Below, piece after piece: positions 43,822 to 52,251 of a stretch of 59,258 nucleotides of DNA. The notes under the pieces are model-generated. The model was not told the DNA's origin. It saw only the letters and a list, made by a program, of their open reading frames with translations, and did not search any database. Origin of the DNA: a virus. The stretch's first letter is position 1, and each line of letters begins with the position of its first letter. The translations under genes and the position numbers were made by a program. Location of the stretch: IMG/VR virus record IMGVR_UViG_3300033153_002543, positions 1 through 59,258 of that record; one strand, written 5' to 3'.

Positions 43822-45634
43822 TTGGTTCTCTTACGGAGAAGATAATTATATAAATCTAGAAGAGACCCCATTAATGCAGATCGCAGGTATTAATGGTAGT
43901 GGTAAGAGTTCTATACCTCTAATTATAGAAGAAGTTCTCTATGGAAAAAACCACATTGGAAAGAAGAAACAAACATTAGTTAATAGGTATTTAGATAATC
44001 CTCTGCTTACAGCAGAATTAATCTTTTCTAAAGATAATGTAGAGTATAAAATAAAGATTTCTCGTAAAAGCACAATTAAAATTCAATTTTTAAAAGGGAA
44101 AGAGGATCTATCCTCACATACAGCAACTAATACTTACAAAGCAATTCAGGACGTATTAGGTATTGATTTTAAGGTATTTGTGCAATTAATCTATCAAAGT
44201 TCTAAAATTAACTTAGAGTTTCTTGAGGCAACAGATACTAATAGGAAGAAGTTTCTAATTAGCTTGTTTAAATTAGATAAATATTTGGAAATACATAATG
44301 TATTTAAGAAAGCAGAATCTAAAGTAAACACTCAATTAGCTACCTTACATGGTAACTTAGCTACTATAGAGAAATGGATTGATAATTATATTAATAAGAA
44401 GTTAGTTATATTAGAGAAAAAAGAAATTGTTGCTGTAAATAAAGAAGATATAGATAAATTAGTAAAGTATAAATCCGAACTTCTAAACATTAAGGAAACA
44501 AATAGTAAGATTAATAAAAATAATCAGTATAAAGAACTATTAAGTAATTTAGACCTTTCTGTTTTATCTTATGACGAAGTACTGCCTAAAGATAAACAAG
44601 ATAACCTAGCTAAGCGTAAAAAGTATCAGCACAAGGTGACGGAGTATAAAACTAAAATTAATGGACATTCATCAGTATTAACTAAATTGAATATGTTAAC
44701 TGCGGAATGTCCTGCGTGTTTCCAGCAAATAAACAGCGACATAAAAGAAAGTATGATCAAAGATAAAGAGTCTAGTATTAAAGAACTTAAAGACTTGTCT
44801 AATAAAGCTTCCACTATTATATCTGATATTGAAAGTATGCTAACTAATTATGCTATTATAGAAGATAAGATAGCTAAGAAAGATAAAGTATCTGATGAGT
44901 TTTCAAAGCTGCAAATAATGATAAGTAAGGATACACCTTCCGAAACAATAGTAGCAGAAGATATTATAAAAGATATCAATATACTAGAAAATGAGATAGA
45001 AAGTGTATCTAATAACATAAAGAAAATATCTGAATACAACTCAAAGGTTGAGGGTAATAATACTAAAGTACAAGTAATCAAAGAACAACTTGTAGATTAT
45101 AAGAAGCAAGCTGAAGATGTCAGAGAAGAAGTATTTAATATAGAAGAGCAACAGGGTAAGTTAAATATATTAAAGAAAGCTTTTAGTACTAATGGATTAT
45201 TAAACTATAAACTTGAGTATTTGATAAAAGACTTAGAAGAACAAATAAATAATTACTTGCAAGAACTTTCTTCAGGTAAGTTTCAAATAGTATTTGTATT
45301 ACAAGAAGAAAAGTTAAATATTGAAATACTAGACGAAGGTATCTCAGTGACTATAGCAGAGCTATCGGCTGGTGAGCTTGCAAGAATTAATGCAGCAACG
45401 CTCTTAGCTATTAGAAAGCTTATGGCAGCTATTTCATCAACAAATCTAAATATATTATTCTTAGATGAAATATTAGGCGTTTTAGATGATAATGGTAAAG
45501 AAAAGCTAATAGAAGTACTACATGCTGAAAAGGGTTTAAATACCTTTCTAGTAAGTCATGAGTATAGCCACCCATTAATACCAAAGATAAATGTTATTAA
45601 AGAGGGTAAGATAAGTAGGTTAGAGAATGGTTGA
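43790..45634 (+). CDS. SbcC/Rad50-like ATPase subunit
   Basis: Walker A GINGSGKS (33-40), long coiled coils with a zinc hook CPAC (Cys307, Cys310) in the middle, and a C-terminal signature ELSAGELARINAATLL followed by Walker B LNILFLDEIL. At 614 residues it is a compact Rad50/SbcC. Overlaps SbcD by 32 bp. Drives the SbcD nuclease by ATP hydrolysis. Confidence 0.93.
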   Translation: MIIVKSLRWSNWFSYGEDNYINLEETPLMQIAGINGSGKSSIPLIIEEVLYGKNHIGKKKQTLVNRYLDNPLLTAELIFSKDNVEYKIKISRKSTIKIQFLKGKEDLSSHTATNTYKAIQDVLGIDFKVFVQLIYQSSKINLEFLEATDTNRKKFLISLFKLDKYLEIHNVFKKAESKVNTQLATLHGNLATIEKWIDNYINKKLVILEKKEIVAVNKEDIDKLVKYKSELLNIKETNSKINKNNQYKELLSNLDLSVLSYDEVLPKDKQDNLAKRKKYQHKVTEYKTKINGHSSVLTKLNMLTAECPACFQQINSDIKESMIKDKESSIKELKDLSNKASTIISDIESMLTNYAIIEDKIAKKDKVSDEFSKLQIMISKDTPSETIVAEDIIKDINILENEIESVSNNIKKISEYNSKVEGNNTKVQVIKEQLVDYKKQAEDVREEVFNIEEQQGKLNILKKAFSTNGLLNYKLEYLIKDLEEQINNYLQELSSGKFQIVFVLQEEKLNIEILDEGISVTIAELSAGELARINAATLLAIRKLMAAISSTNLNILFLDEILGVLDDNGKEKLIEVLHAEKGLNTFLVSHEYSHPLIPKINVIKEGKISRLENG

Positions 45635-46295
45635 TAATTTAATACATTGCTGTTATTTATTAAAAAATAGTGTAACTAATGAGACATATATTGGGGTTAC
45701 TAGTAACTTTAAGAAACGTATGGTAAGGCATAGCTCAGGAAATAATAAACTATTAAAATTAGCTATCCAACTAGATACATGGGATGTTTTTAGTAGTACT
45801 ATTTTATTTTATGGTAGTAAAAACTACTGCTATTTTATGGAACCTATTTTAATAAAGTACTATAAACCTTATTATAATATCTCAAAAGGTGGTGTTCTAG
45901 GGGGTGGTTGTTCTGGTGAGAGTATTTGGAATTCAAAACTTACTAATAGTATTGTTAAGGAACTACGATTTGAGTATTATAAAGGCAATATTTCTCAAAG
46001 AAATTTAGCTACTAAATATAACGTTAAACAAAGTACTTTATGGGATGCTTTACAGGGTAATACATGGAGAGATGCAGAAGGCCCTATAGCTAAATATGTT
46101 AAACCAGGCTCCAGTAAATTAGATGAAAAATCAGTTATAGAAATAAGAGAAACATATATGAACGAAAAAATAACATTAATAAAATTAGGTACTAGATATA
46201 ATGTATCATATGGCACTATAAGTAATATTATAAATGGTAAGGTTTACAAAAACTTTGGTGGCCCTATAAAAGGTATAAACTATGGTAGACAGTAG
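45627..46295 (+). CDS. GIY-YIG homing endonuclease (222 aa)
   Basis: CCYLLKNSVTNETYIGVTSNF (split as CYLL ... YIGVT) is a GIY-YIG core start, with Arg in FKKRMVRH and Glu in CYFMEPILIKY as catalytic residues. The C-terminal half has two repeated NUMOD-like DNA-binding units, WDALQGNTWRDAEGPI and ISNIINGKVYKNFGGPI. It sits between sbcC and the resolvase gene, overlapping both, as free-standing homing genes often do. Confidence 0.88.
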   Translation: MVDNLIHCCYLLKNSVTNETYIGVTSNFKKRMVRHSSGNNKLLKLAIQLDTWDVFSSTILFYGSKNYCYFMEPILIKYYKPYYNISKGGVLGGGCSGESIWNSKLTNSIVKELRFEYYKGNISQRNLATKYNVKQSTLWDALQGNTWRDAEGPIAKYVKPGSSKLDEKSVIEIRETYMNEKITLIKLGTRYNVSYGTISNIINGKVYKNFGGPIKGINYGRQ

Positions 46296-46737
46296 AGCTA
46301 AAGGTGCAAGAGCTGAAAGTAAGCTAAAGGAAGTTCTTACAAAATATACAAAATTAAATTGGCAAAGAATACCTGCTTCTGGTGCTTTAGATGAGGTTCA
46401 CGGGCTAAAAGGAGATGTATACATCCCCAATGAGAATAATAAATACTGCGTAGAAGTAAAATCCTATAAAGATTCTGCTATAAATCATCTATTAGTAAGT
46501 GGTGTTGGTAAACCTCTAGTAGAATGGATTGAACAAACTATAAGACAAGGAATACAGGTAAATAAAAACCCTCTTCTTATATTTAAACACGATAAAAGTA
46601 AGTTCTATGTATGTAGTTGGGATGAACCCTTAGAATGTTCTAAGTATATAATGTATGTATATGATACTGAAGAAATGCCAGTATATATAACCAATCTAGA
46701 AGAATGGTTAAAAAAGGAAAAGGTAGATTTTATATAA
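46282..46737 (+). CDS. resolvase-type PD-(D/E)XK nuclease (151 aa)
   Basis: AKGARAESKLKEVLTKY (conserved Glu), GALDEVHGLKGDVYIP (Asp) and YCVEVKSYKD (ExK) are the acid and lysine positions of the PD-(D/E)XK fold used by Holliday-junction resolvases. It lies between SbcC and the flap endonuclease, like T5 D14. DNA-junction cleavage is probable, not proven. Confidence 0.75.
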   Translation: MVDSRAKGARAESKLKEVLTKYTKLNWQRIPASGALDEVHGLKGDVYIPNENNKYCVEVKSYKDSAINHLLVSGVGKPLVEWIEQTIRQGIQVNKNPLLIFKHDKSKFYVCSWDEPLECSKYIMYVYDTEEMPVYITNLEEWLKKEKVDFI

Positions 46738-47558
46738 TGGAATTTATGGATACAATGAAAGGTAGGGATAACCTACTAATAATAGACTTATTAAACCTGA
46801 GCTTTAGGTTTAAATATGCAAATAAGAAGAACTTTGCCGCTGAACTAATCTCAACAATACAATCCTTTGCTAGATCATATAAAGCTAGTCAAGTTATTAT
46901 AGCTTGTGATTGGGGTAGTGCTTGGAGAAAGGAAATATACCCAGACTACAAAGCTAATAGAGTTGCGCTGAGAGAAAAGCAAACAGAGGCTGAAGCAGAT
47001 GAATTTAAGGAATTCCTTGATGAAGTTGGAGTTGCTACAGAATTAATGCAAGATATGTATACTGTATTTAAGTTTAAAGGTGTTGAAGCTGATGATATAG
47101 CAGCATATATTATAAAACATTATAAAGATAGATATGCACATAGTTGGCTTATTTCAACAGATAAAGATTGGGACTTACTAATTGCAGATAATGTATCTAG
47201 GTTTGCATATACAAGTAGAAAAGAAATTACTCTTAATACTTGGGATCAGTTTTACGACTATGCACCAGAGCAGCATATAAGTATAAAAGTAATAATGGGT
47301 GATAAAGGAGATAACGTCCCTGGTGTTGATGGTATTGGTGAGAAAAGAGCTAATACAATACTAAGGGACTATGAAACAGCGTATGATGTATATGCGAGTT
47401 TACCAATAGAAAGTAAATATAAGTATATTCAGAATTTGAATGGGTTTGGTGAACAATTATTACTAAACTACGAGCTTATGGACTTGCTCACTTACTGTGA
47501 GGATGCCATAGGAAAAGACAATATAATAGAAATAGACGAGGTACTAAATGACAGTTAA
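46737..47558 (+). CDS. 5'-3' flap exonuclease/endonuclease (T5 D15-like)
   Basis: The ATG at 46737 overlaps the upstream stop. LLIIDLLNLSFRFKYA, VIIACDWGSAWRKEIYPDYK, VEADDIAAYIIKHY and STDKDWDLLI give the metal-binding acids of the FEN family. VIMGDKGDNVPGVDGIGEKR is the H3TH DNA-binding segment. 273 residues is close to T5 FEN (291). It removes RNA primers and flaps. Confidence 0.95.
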   Translation: MEFMDTMKGRDNLLIIDLLNLSFRFKYANKKNFAAELISTIQSFARSYKASQVIIACDWGSAWRKEIYPDYKANRVALREKQTEAEADEFKEFLDEVGVATELMQDMYTVFKFKGVEADDIAAYIIKHYKDRYAHSWLISTDKDWDLLIADNVSRFAYTSRKEITLNTWDQFYDYAPEQHISIKVIMGDKGDNVPGVDGIGEKRANTILRDYETAYDVYASLPIESKYKYIQNLNGFGEQLLLNYELMDLLTYCEDAIGKDNIIEIDEVLNDS

Positions 47559-47979
47559 AATAGTTTTAGATAATCCAGAGTGTGAACCCTATAAAGGTAA
47601 TCGTTGGGATGGGGGTTGGGACTTACGTTCTAATAATCCTGATATAACAATAGAGCCAGGGCAGAAAGTAAAAGTATACACAGGTGTATCTATGGAAATA
47701 CCTGTGAGACATGTAGGTATGGTAGTACCGCGTAGTGGTTTAGGTTCTAAATATAGACTAACATTGGCTAACACCGTAGGTGTAATTGACTCTGATTACC
47801 GTGGTGAGATTATAGTTAACCTAGTTAATGATGGTGATGAAAGTGTAGAGATTAAACAGTTTGATAGATTTTGTCAGATTATGCTAGTACCTATTAGAAT
47901 AGATACTTTTAGAATAGTTGATAGATTACAAGAAACTAAACGGGGGCATGATGGGTTCGGAAGCAGTGGTGTTAAATAA
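47548..47979 (+). CDS. dut: dUTP diphosphatase
   Basis: All five trimeric dUTPase motifs are present: GGWDLRS, VPRSGLG, NTVGVIDSDYRGEI, FDRFCQIML and GHDGFGSSG; 143 residues is typical. It converts dUTP to dUMP, preventing uracil incorporation and feeding dTMP synthesis. Overlaps FEN by 11 bp; its stop overlaps the RNR start. Confidence 0.96.
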   Translation: MTVKIVLDNPECEPYKGNRWDGGWDLRSNNPDITIEPGQKVKVYTGVSMEIPVRHVGMVVPRSGLGSKYRLTLANTVGVIDSDYRGEIIVNLVNDGDESVEIKQFDRFCQIMLVPIRIDTFRIVDRLQETKRGHDGFGSSGVK

Positions 47980-50018
47980 TGATTAGTACTAGAGCCGATA
48001 TTGTTACTAGAAGAACATATAATAGACCTATAGATTTTGAAGAAACAAGATTTGAAACTTGGGATGATACTATAGATAGAGTTATTGGGCATCAAAAGTG
48101 GTTATGGGAAAGAGCTCTAACACATAATGTGCTAATTGATATGCCTTTACATGATGTAACACAAGACTTATTAGAGTGGGTACACCTATCTGATGCACAA
48201 ACATTAGAACTCGAAGAGTTACGTGAGGTTATGCTAGATAGAAAAGCACTACCTAGTGGTAGAACTTTATGGTTAGGTGGTACAGACGTAGCTAAACGAC
48301 GTGAAGCTAGTCAATTTAATTGTGCACATTTAAATGTGGAAACAGTATATGACGTAGTAGATGCACTGTGGTTATTACTACAAGGTACTGGCATTGGTGG
48401 TACACCTAAAGTAGGAACTCTAACAGGATTCAGACAACCTATTAATAATATTAAAGTTATTAGGTCTGAAAGAGTATCTAAAGGTGGAAGAGATAAAAAT
48501 GAGGAAAGCTTTATAGACGGAGTATGGACTATTTCAGTTGGTGATAGTGCTGAAGCCTGGGCTAAATCAATAGGTAAACTATTGGCAGGAAAATACCCAG
48601 CTCATACTCTAGTCTTAGATTTTAGTCAAGTTAGACCTGCAGGACAACGTCTAACAGGTTATGGTTGGATATCTTCAGGTGATGGTCCTATATCTAGAGC
48701 ATATCCTAAAATTGCTGAGATACTTAATAAAAGAGCTGGTGGGTTACTAACCAAACTAGATATTATTGAAGTATTAAATCACTTAGGAACTGTATTAAGT
48801 TCTAGAAGATCAGCTGAAATAATGTTGATGGAGTACGGAAGTGATGAATGGTTAGAGTTTGCAAAATTCAAAGAAAAGTGTTATGAAGAAGGTTATCAAC
48901 ATAGACAACAATCTAATAACTCTTTAGTATTCTACCAGAAGCCTACGCAAGAGCAACTTACAGAGATATTTGATAAGATGATTGCAGCTGGTGGTAGTGA
49001 ACCTGGATTTATTAATGGTCAAACTGCAAAGCGTAGAGCACCGTGGTTTAGTGGTATCAATCCATGTGCAGAAATATTACTAGGTAATAAGTCATTCTGT
49101 AATCTTGTTGAAATTGATGTAGCAAAATTCATTGGTAATAGTTCTGGACTACATAAAGTGGCAACCCTTGTTGCGAGGGCCAACTACAGACAAACTGTAG
49201 TAGATTTTAGAGATGGTGTATTACAAGAAGCTTGGCATCTTAATAATGAGTTCTTAAGACTATGTGGTACAGGTGTCACAGGTATCGCGCAGCGCGATGA
49301 TATGACAGAGTATGAGTGGAAAGACTTACGATATTCTGCTGTAACTGCTGCTAGAGGCATGGCTCATGAATTAGGTTTGCAACACCCTAAAAATGTAACC
49401 ACAGTTAAGCCTAGTGGAACACTAAGTAAAATAATGGATACTACTGAGGGAATACACAAGCCTGCAGGTAAGTACTTATTCAATTGGATTAACTTCAATG
49501 AGCTAGATCCTTTAGTACAAAAATTAAAGGACGCAAAATATCGATGGATGACAAATCCGACTGATTCGACTGGTACACTTGTATGCCTTCCAGTAAAATT
49601 TGAAAATGTAGATTTTACAACGAAAGAAGTGACTAGAAAAACCGGTGAAATTGATATATTAGAAGTTACAGATGAATGTGCGATAACACAACTAGAGAGA
49701 TATCGTAAGATTCAAACTCATTATTGTGACCAAAACGTCAGTAATACAATATACTACACTCCAGACGAGAAAAATAAAATTGTTTCTTGGCTCTTAGAGC
49801 ATTGGGACGTATATGTAGGTGTATCATTCTTGTTTAAGAATGACCCAACTGTAAGTGCTGCGGATTTAGGTTTTAACTATTTACCACAAGAATATGTAAC
49901 TAAGGTTGCATATGAAGAATATATGTTGGAAATACAAGAAGTGAATTTTGATAATACCGATTCTTTTGAAGAGTTAGAAGAAGATGAATGTGCTGGTGGA
50001 GTTTGCCCAGTTAAATAA
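47979..50018 (+). CDS. class II (B12-dependent) ribonucleotide reductase
   Basis: The 679-residue protein has the RNR fingerprints FNCAHLNVE (Cys115), NPCAEILLGN (Asn361, Cys363, Glu365) and DQNVSNTIYY, and a C-terminal redox pair ECAGGVCPVK. A single chain without a small subunit, and similarity to the Lactobacillus-type monomeric adenosylcobalamin enzyme, place it in class II. T5 itself uses a class I pair, so this is a replacement. It depends on host cobalamin. Confidence 0.9.
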   Translation: MISTRADIVTRRTYNRPIDFEETRFETWDDTIDRVIGHQKWLWERALTHNVLIDMPLHDVTQDLLEWVHLSDAQTLELEELREVMLDRKALPSGRTLWLGGTDVAKRREASQFNCAHLNVETVYDVVDALWLLLQGTGIGGTPKVGTLTGFRQPINNIKVIRSERVSKGGRDKNEESFIDGVWTISVGDSAEAWAKSIGKLLAGKYPAHTLVLDFSQVRPAGQRLTGYGWISSGDGPISRAYPKIAEILNKRAGGLLTKLDIIEVLNHLGTVLSSRRSAEIMLMEYGSDEWLEFAKFKEKCYEEGYQHRQQSNNSLVFYQKPTQEQLTEIFDKMIAAGGSEPGFINGQTAKRRAPWFSGINPCAEILLGNKSFCNLVEIDVAKFIGNSSGLHKVATLVARANYRQTVVDFRDGVLQEAWHLNNEFLRLCGTGVTGIAQRDDMTEYEWKDLRYSAVTAARGMAHELGLQHPKNVTTVKPSGTLSKIMDTTEGIHKPAGKYLFNWINFNELDPLVQKLKDAKYRWMTNPTDSTGTLVCLPVKFENVDFTTKEVTRKTGEIDILEVTDECAITQLERYRKIQTHYCDQNVSNTIYYTPDEKNKIVSWLLEHWDVYVGVSFLFKNDPTVSAADLGFNYLPQEYVTKVAYEEYMLEIQEVNFDNTDSFEELEEDECAGGVCPVK

Positions 50019-50028
50019 GGAGAAAACA

Positions 50029-50202
50029 ATGAAAGTAGAGTATAAATATAATGTTTATGATAGAGTTAAAACACCTTTAGTAGATAACGGTATTGTAACT
50101 ATGCTAGGCTACCAAGATGGTATAGTTAAATATTTTGTTGAGAGTAATACAGAAGGTGCAGAAAATTGCTGGTGGATTGAAAGTAACGTAAGTAAGGTAT
50201 AA
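50029..50202 (+). CDS. SH3/KOW-like small protein (57 aa)
   Basis: MKVEYKYNVYDRVKTPLVDN, GIVTMLGYQDGIVKYFV: a small beta-barrel-like protein similar in pattern to those at 5783 and 12609. AAGGAGAAAACA precedes the ATG. Last rightward gene. Confidence 0.6.
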   Translation: MKVEYKYNVYDRVKTPLVDNGIVTMLGYQDGIVKYFVESNTEGAENCWWIESNVSKV

Positions 50203-50204
50203 AG

Positions 50205-50229
50205 AAAAGGGGCGCAAGCCCCTTTTTTA
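50205..50229. terminator. bidirectional terminator between convergent gene blocks
   Basis: AAAAGGGGC-GCAA-GCCCCTTTT with a T-run right and A-run left. It ends both the rightward replication transcripts and the leftward late transcripts. Confidence 0.93.
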
Positions 50230-50652
50230 TTGTTTTACAACTTCGTCTGCATATTTATAACATATATCTAACCCTAATCGGATTTTATCTGCTCGGGCAG
50301 CTTCCCTTGTAAGAAATTCCGCATCTGGTCTTGAAAGCTCTTTCCCAGTGGCTCCCTGACAGATAGACTTGGTATTTTCTGGTTTGTTTCTGCGACTTTC
50401 ACGCTGGTGCAACCGTTTAATAGCACTAGAAAGCTTAACATTAATAGTATTTGCTTCAGTGTATTGTTTTTTAAGAAACTCATTTATTTTCTCCTGTTTT
50501 ACCTGTTCCGCTTTACGCGTTTTTTCAATTGCAGATATTGTAGCCTTATTTACAGAATCTGCTAAAGATTTCTTCCCATGGCTGTTACCATATAAAAATA
50601 CAGCACCAGTCCACATAGCAAACAGTACAATTCCTACAAGTATCTTATTCAT
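50227..50652 (-). CDS. Rz-like inner-membrane spanin (i-spanin)
   Basis: MNKILVGIVLFAMWTGAVFL is an N-terminal membrane anchor, followed by a long periplasmic coiled coil (residues 30-95), the classic Rz layout, 141 residues. An o-spanin gene lies inside it in another frame. Together they fuse inner and outer membranes at the last step of lysis in Gram-negative hosts. Confidence 0.9.
   Translation of the reverse strand: MNKILVGIVLFAMWTGAVFLYGNSHGKKSLADSVNKATISAIEKTRKAEQVKQEKINEFLKKQYTEANTINVKLSSAIKRLHQRESRRNKPENTKSICQGATGKELSRPDAEFLTREAARADKIRLGLDICYKYADEVVKQ
50274..50483 (-). CDS. Rz1-like outer-membrane lipoprotein (o-spanin), nested in Rz
   Basis: MSFLKNNTLKQILLMLSFLV followed by LLNGCTS gives a lipoprotein signal with the cysteine at about residue 25. 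The mature part is short, about 45 residues. The ORF is entirely inside the Rz gene in another frame, the well-known embedded Rz/Rz1 arrangement. Overlap plus lipobox makes it real rather than a shadow. Confidence 0.88.
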   Translation of the reverse strand: MSFLKNNTLKQILLMLSFLVLLNGCTSVKVAETNQKIPSLSVREPLGKSFQDQMRNFLQGKLPEQIKSD

Positions 50653-50815
50653 TTTTCTTTTCCATTACATTAGCAGCACTATAAAGTCCTAAGCTAAAGA
50701 TGCAAATAGTTACCCATTCACTACCTGCTAGTAGACCAAGCCCTAGAAATATTGAAGCTAAGCTAAGTACAGTAAGTGTTAGAGCAAACTTTCTTGATCT
50801 AAATGTTTCATCCAT
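50645..50815 (-). CDS. holin candidate (56 aa)
   Basis: MDETFRSRKFALTLTVLSLA, a charged N-terminus and two hydrophobic helices (about 10-30 and 34-50) with a short turn, ending in KKNE. Its place between the endolysin and the spanins, overlapping Rz by 8 bp, fits a small class II holin that lets the endolysin reach the wall. Confidence 0.65.
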   Translation of the reverse strand: MDETFRSRKFALTLTVLSLASIFLGLGLLAGSEWVTICIFSLGLYSAANVMEKKNE

Positions 50816-50816
50816 A

Positions 50817-51233
50817 TTAATCCCCTATTATTTCGAAATGAACTAAATCATCGAACTTATTATCCGTATAATCATAGTCTCTATCCCAATCCCCACCAAA
50901 TCGAATATTAACACCTTGTTTTGCTGCAACAAAGAATATTATAGCCTTTAGTTCGTAGAACTTAACTCTATCTTTCCATTCTTTATCACCCCAATTCGTT
51001 GGGATTGGCCAAGGTGCCACGTCAACGGCCATAGATGGCATTGAATTATGCTTACTATTTGGCCATTTAACCTCTGAAGATCTTTCATCATACTTAGCAT
51101 TTTGTGTTTCTTTATCCCGATGTCCTGTTAATACTGTGCAATCATAGTACTTAACTACTTCATTAAGTATATTCTCCCATCTAGTATCACAAGTATCTAA
51201 TAATCTTCTTGATTTACCACCAAAACTTGGCAT
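50817..51233 (-). CDS. endolysin, M15 L-alanyl-D-glutamate peptidase
   Basis: The ATG giving MPSFGGKSRRLLDTC is preferred because GGAGG precedes it (complement). SKHNSMPSMAVDVAPW and DLVHFEI supply the zinc ligands His, Asp and His of the M15/VanY fold. At 138 residues it almost equals T5 endolysin Lys (137). It cuts the peptide crosslink of peptidoglycan. Confidence 0.93.
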   Translation of the reverse strand: MPSFGGKSRRLLDTCDTRWENILNEVVKYYDCTVLTGHRDKETQNAKYDERSSEVKWPNSKHNSMPSMAVDVAPWPIPTNWGDKEWKDRVKFYELKAIIFFVAAKQGVNIRFGGDWDRDYDYTDNKFDDLVHFEIIGD

Positions 51234-51484
51234 TATCTTACCCCTCCGTGGTGTTCTTCTACGTGACCTTCCGTTCCATCTTGACAACTACACTGGCAGA
51301 CTACTGTTATAGGGTCTAGCTTTGTAGTTGGTTGCATAGTAGTAGACACAGTAATATCTTTAGTTTTAGTACCTGCATCATTCATATACGCTTGCATGCC
51401 ATTACTTCCAAATAAAGCAACTAGAAATATCCACATCTTATAGGTATCATACATCATTTTTAACTTACCAAATAGTTTCTTCAT
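51233..51484 (-). CDS. membrane protein next to endolysin (83 aa)
   Basis: MKKLFGKLKMMYDTYKMWIF then LVALFGSNGMQAYM forms one membrane segment; the rest is polar with CQCSC and a His-rich end (HVEEHHGG). It overlaps the endolysin start by 1 bp. A holin or antiholin is possible; not recognised. Confidence 0.55.
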   Translation of the reverse strand: MKKLFGKLKMMYDTYKMWIFLVALFGSNGMQAYMNDAGTKTKDITVSTTMQPTTKLDPITVVCQCSCQDGTEGHVEEHHGGVR

Positions 51485-51864
51485 TAATAACTCCACGTGT
51501 AGCCTATACCAAACCCCACAGTATTTATTGTTGTTGCTGATACTGAGCCACTAAACATACCACAATCTTTACAATCTCTATGTGCCATTGCAAATGAAAA
51601 TGCTTCTATATTATTTAGTGTTGCTGCGGCAACTGACTTTTGATACGCGTATGTACCATAATTAAAGTGATGCTGCGCCATTGCCATAGATAGTACTGAA
51701 GTGGTATCTTCAACTATTGTTGTATTGTTACGTTCTATAGTTACAGTTTCTTCTATAACTATAGTTTCTTCTATAACTATAGTTTCTTCAATAACATGAT
51801 GTGGATCTTCTGCTAGTACTATTGTTGATACTAACAGTATACTTAATATTAAAAATTTATGCAC
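51484..51864 (-). CDS. secreted protein with VIEETI repeats (126 aa)
   Basis: MHKFLILSILLVSTIVLAED is a signal peptide. Residues 24-43 contain a tandem IEETIV repeat, coded by an 18-bp tandem repeat near 51738-51785. The C-terminus (VGFGIGYTWSY) looks like a final outer-membrane beta strand. Possibly an envelope protein carried with the late genes; function unknown. Confidence 0.6.
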   Translation of the reverse strand: MHKFLILSILLVSTIVLAEDPHHVIEETIVIEETIVIEETVTIERNNTTIVEDTTSVLSMAMAQHHFNYGTYAYQKSVAAATLNNIEAFSFAMAHRDCKDCGMFSGSVSATTINTVGFGIGYTWSY

Positions 51865-52237
51865 AGTGTCCTCCTATATCAAAAGGATCTAAAAACGTTT
51901 TACAGAAATATCTAGCTGTAGCACCTTTCCACCCTTTATCATCATTCCATCTAGATACTCTTCCAGTGAATAATACTTCTTTTATATCATATCTAGGTAA
52001 TTCTAGGAATATTATAGTTCCTACTGTGGCATTTAAAAATACATCAATACCAAAGCCTAAAAATAACATTGGATATATAAATATCTTTTGTGGCCAAGTA
52101 AAGTCCTTACCTTGTTCTTTAAGTTTAAGATGCTCTTTTTTAATACTCATTATTGCTAAGTAAAATGTCCAAGTAGCACTCATTGTGATGTAGCAAAAAG
52201 CTACTATTAATATATTCGATATTATTAATTCTATCAT
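51857..52237 (-). CDS. membrane protein (126 aa)
   Basis: Hydrophobic segments at about 3-30 and 53-77, then LELPRYDIKEVLFTGRVSRW, a pattern seen in late-region proteins of large phages such as small predicted structural or holin-associated proteins. Unknown role. Overlaps the previous gene by 8 bp. Confidence 0.6.
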   Translation of the reverse strand: MIELIISNILIVAFCYITMSATWTFYLAIMSIKKEHLKLKEQGKDFTWPQKIFIYPMLFLGFGIDVFLNATVGTIIFLELPRYDIKEVLFTGRVSRWNDDKGWKGATARYFCKTFLDPFDIGGHCA

Positions 52238-52251
52238 TGTTTATTCTCCTA

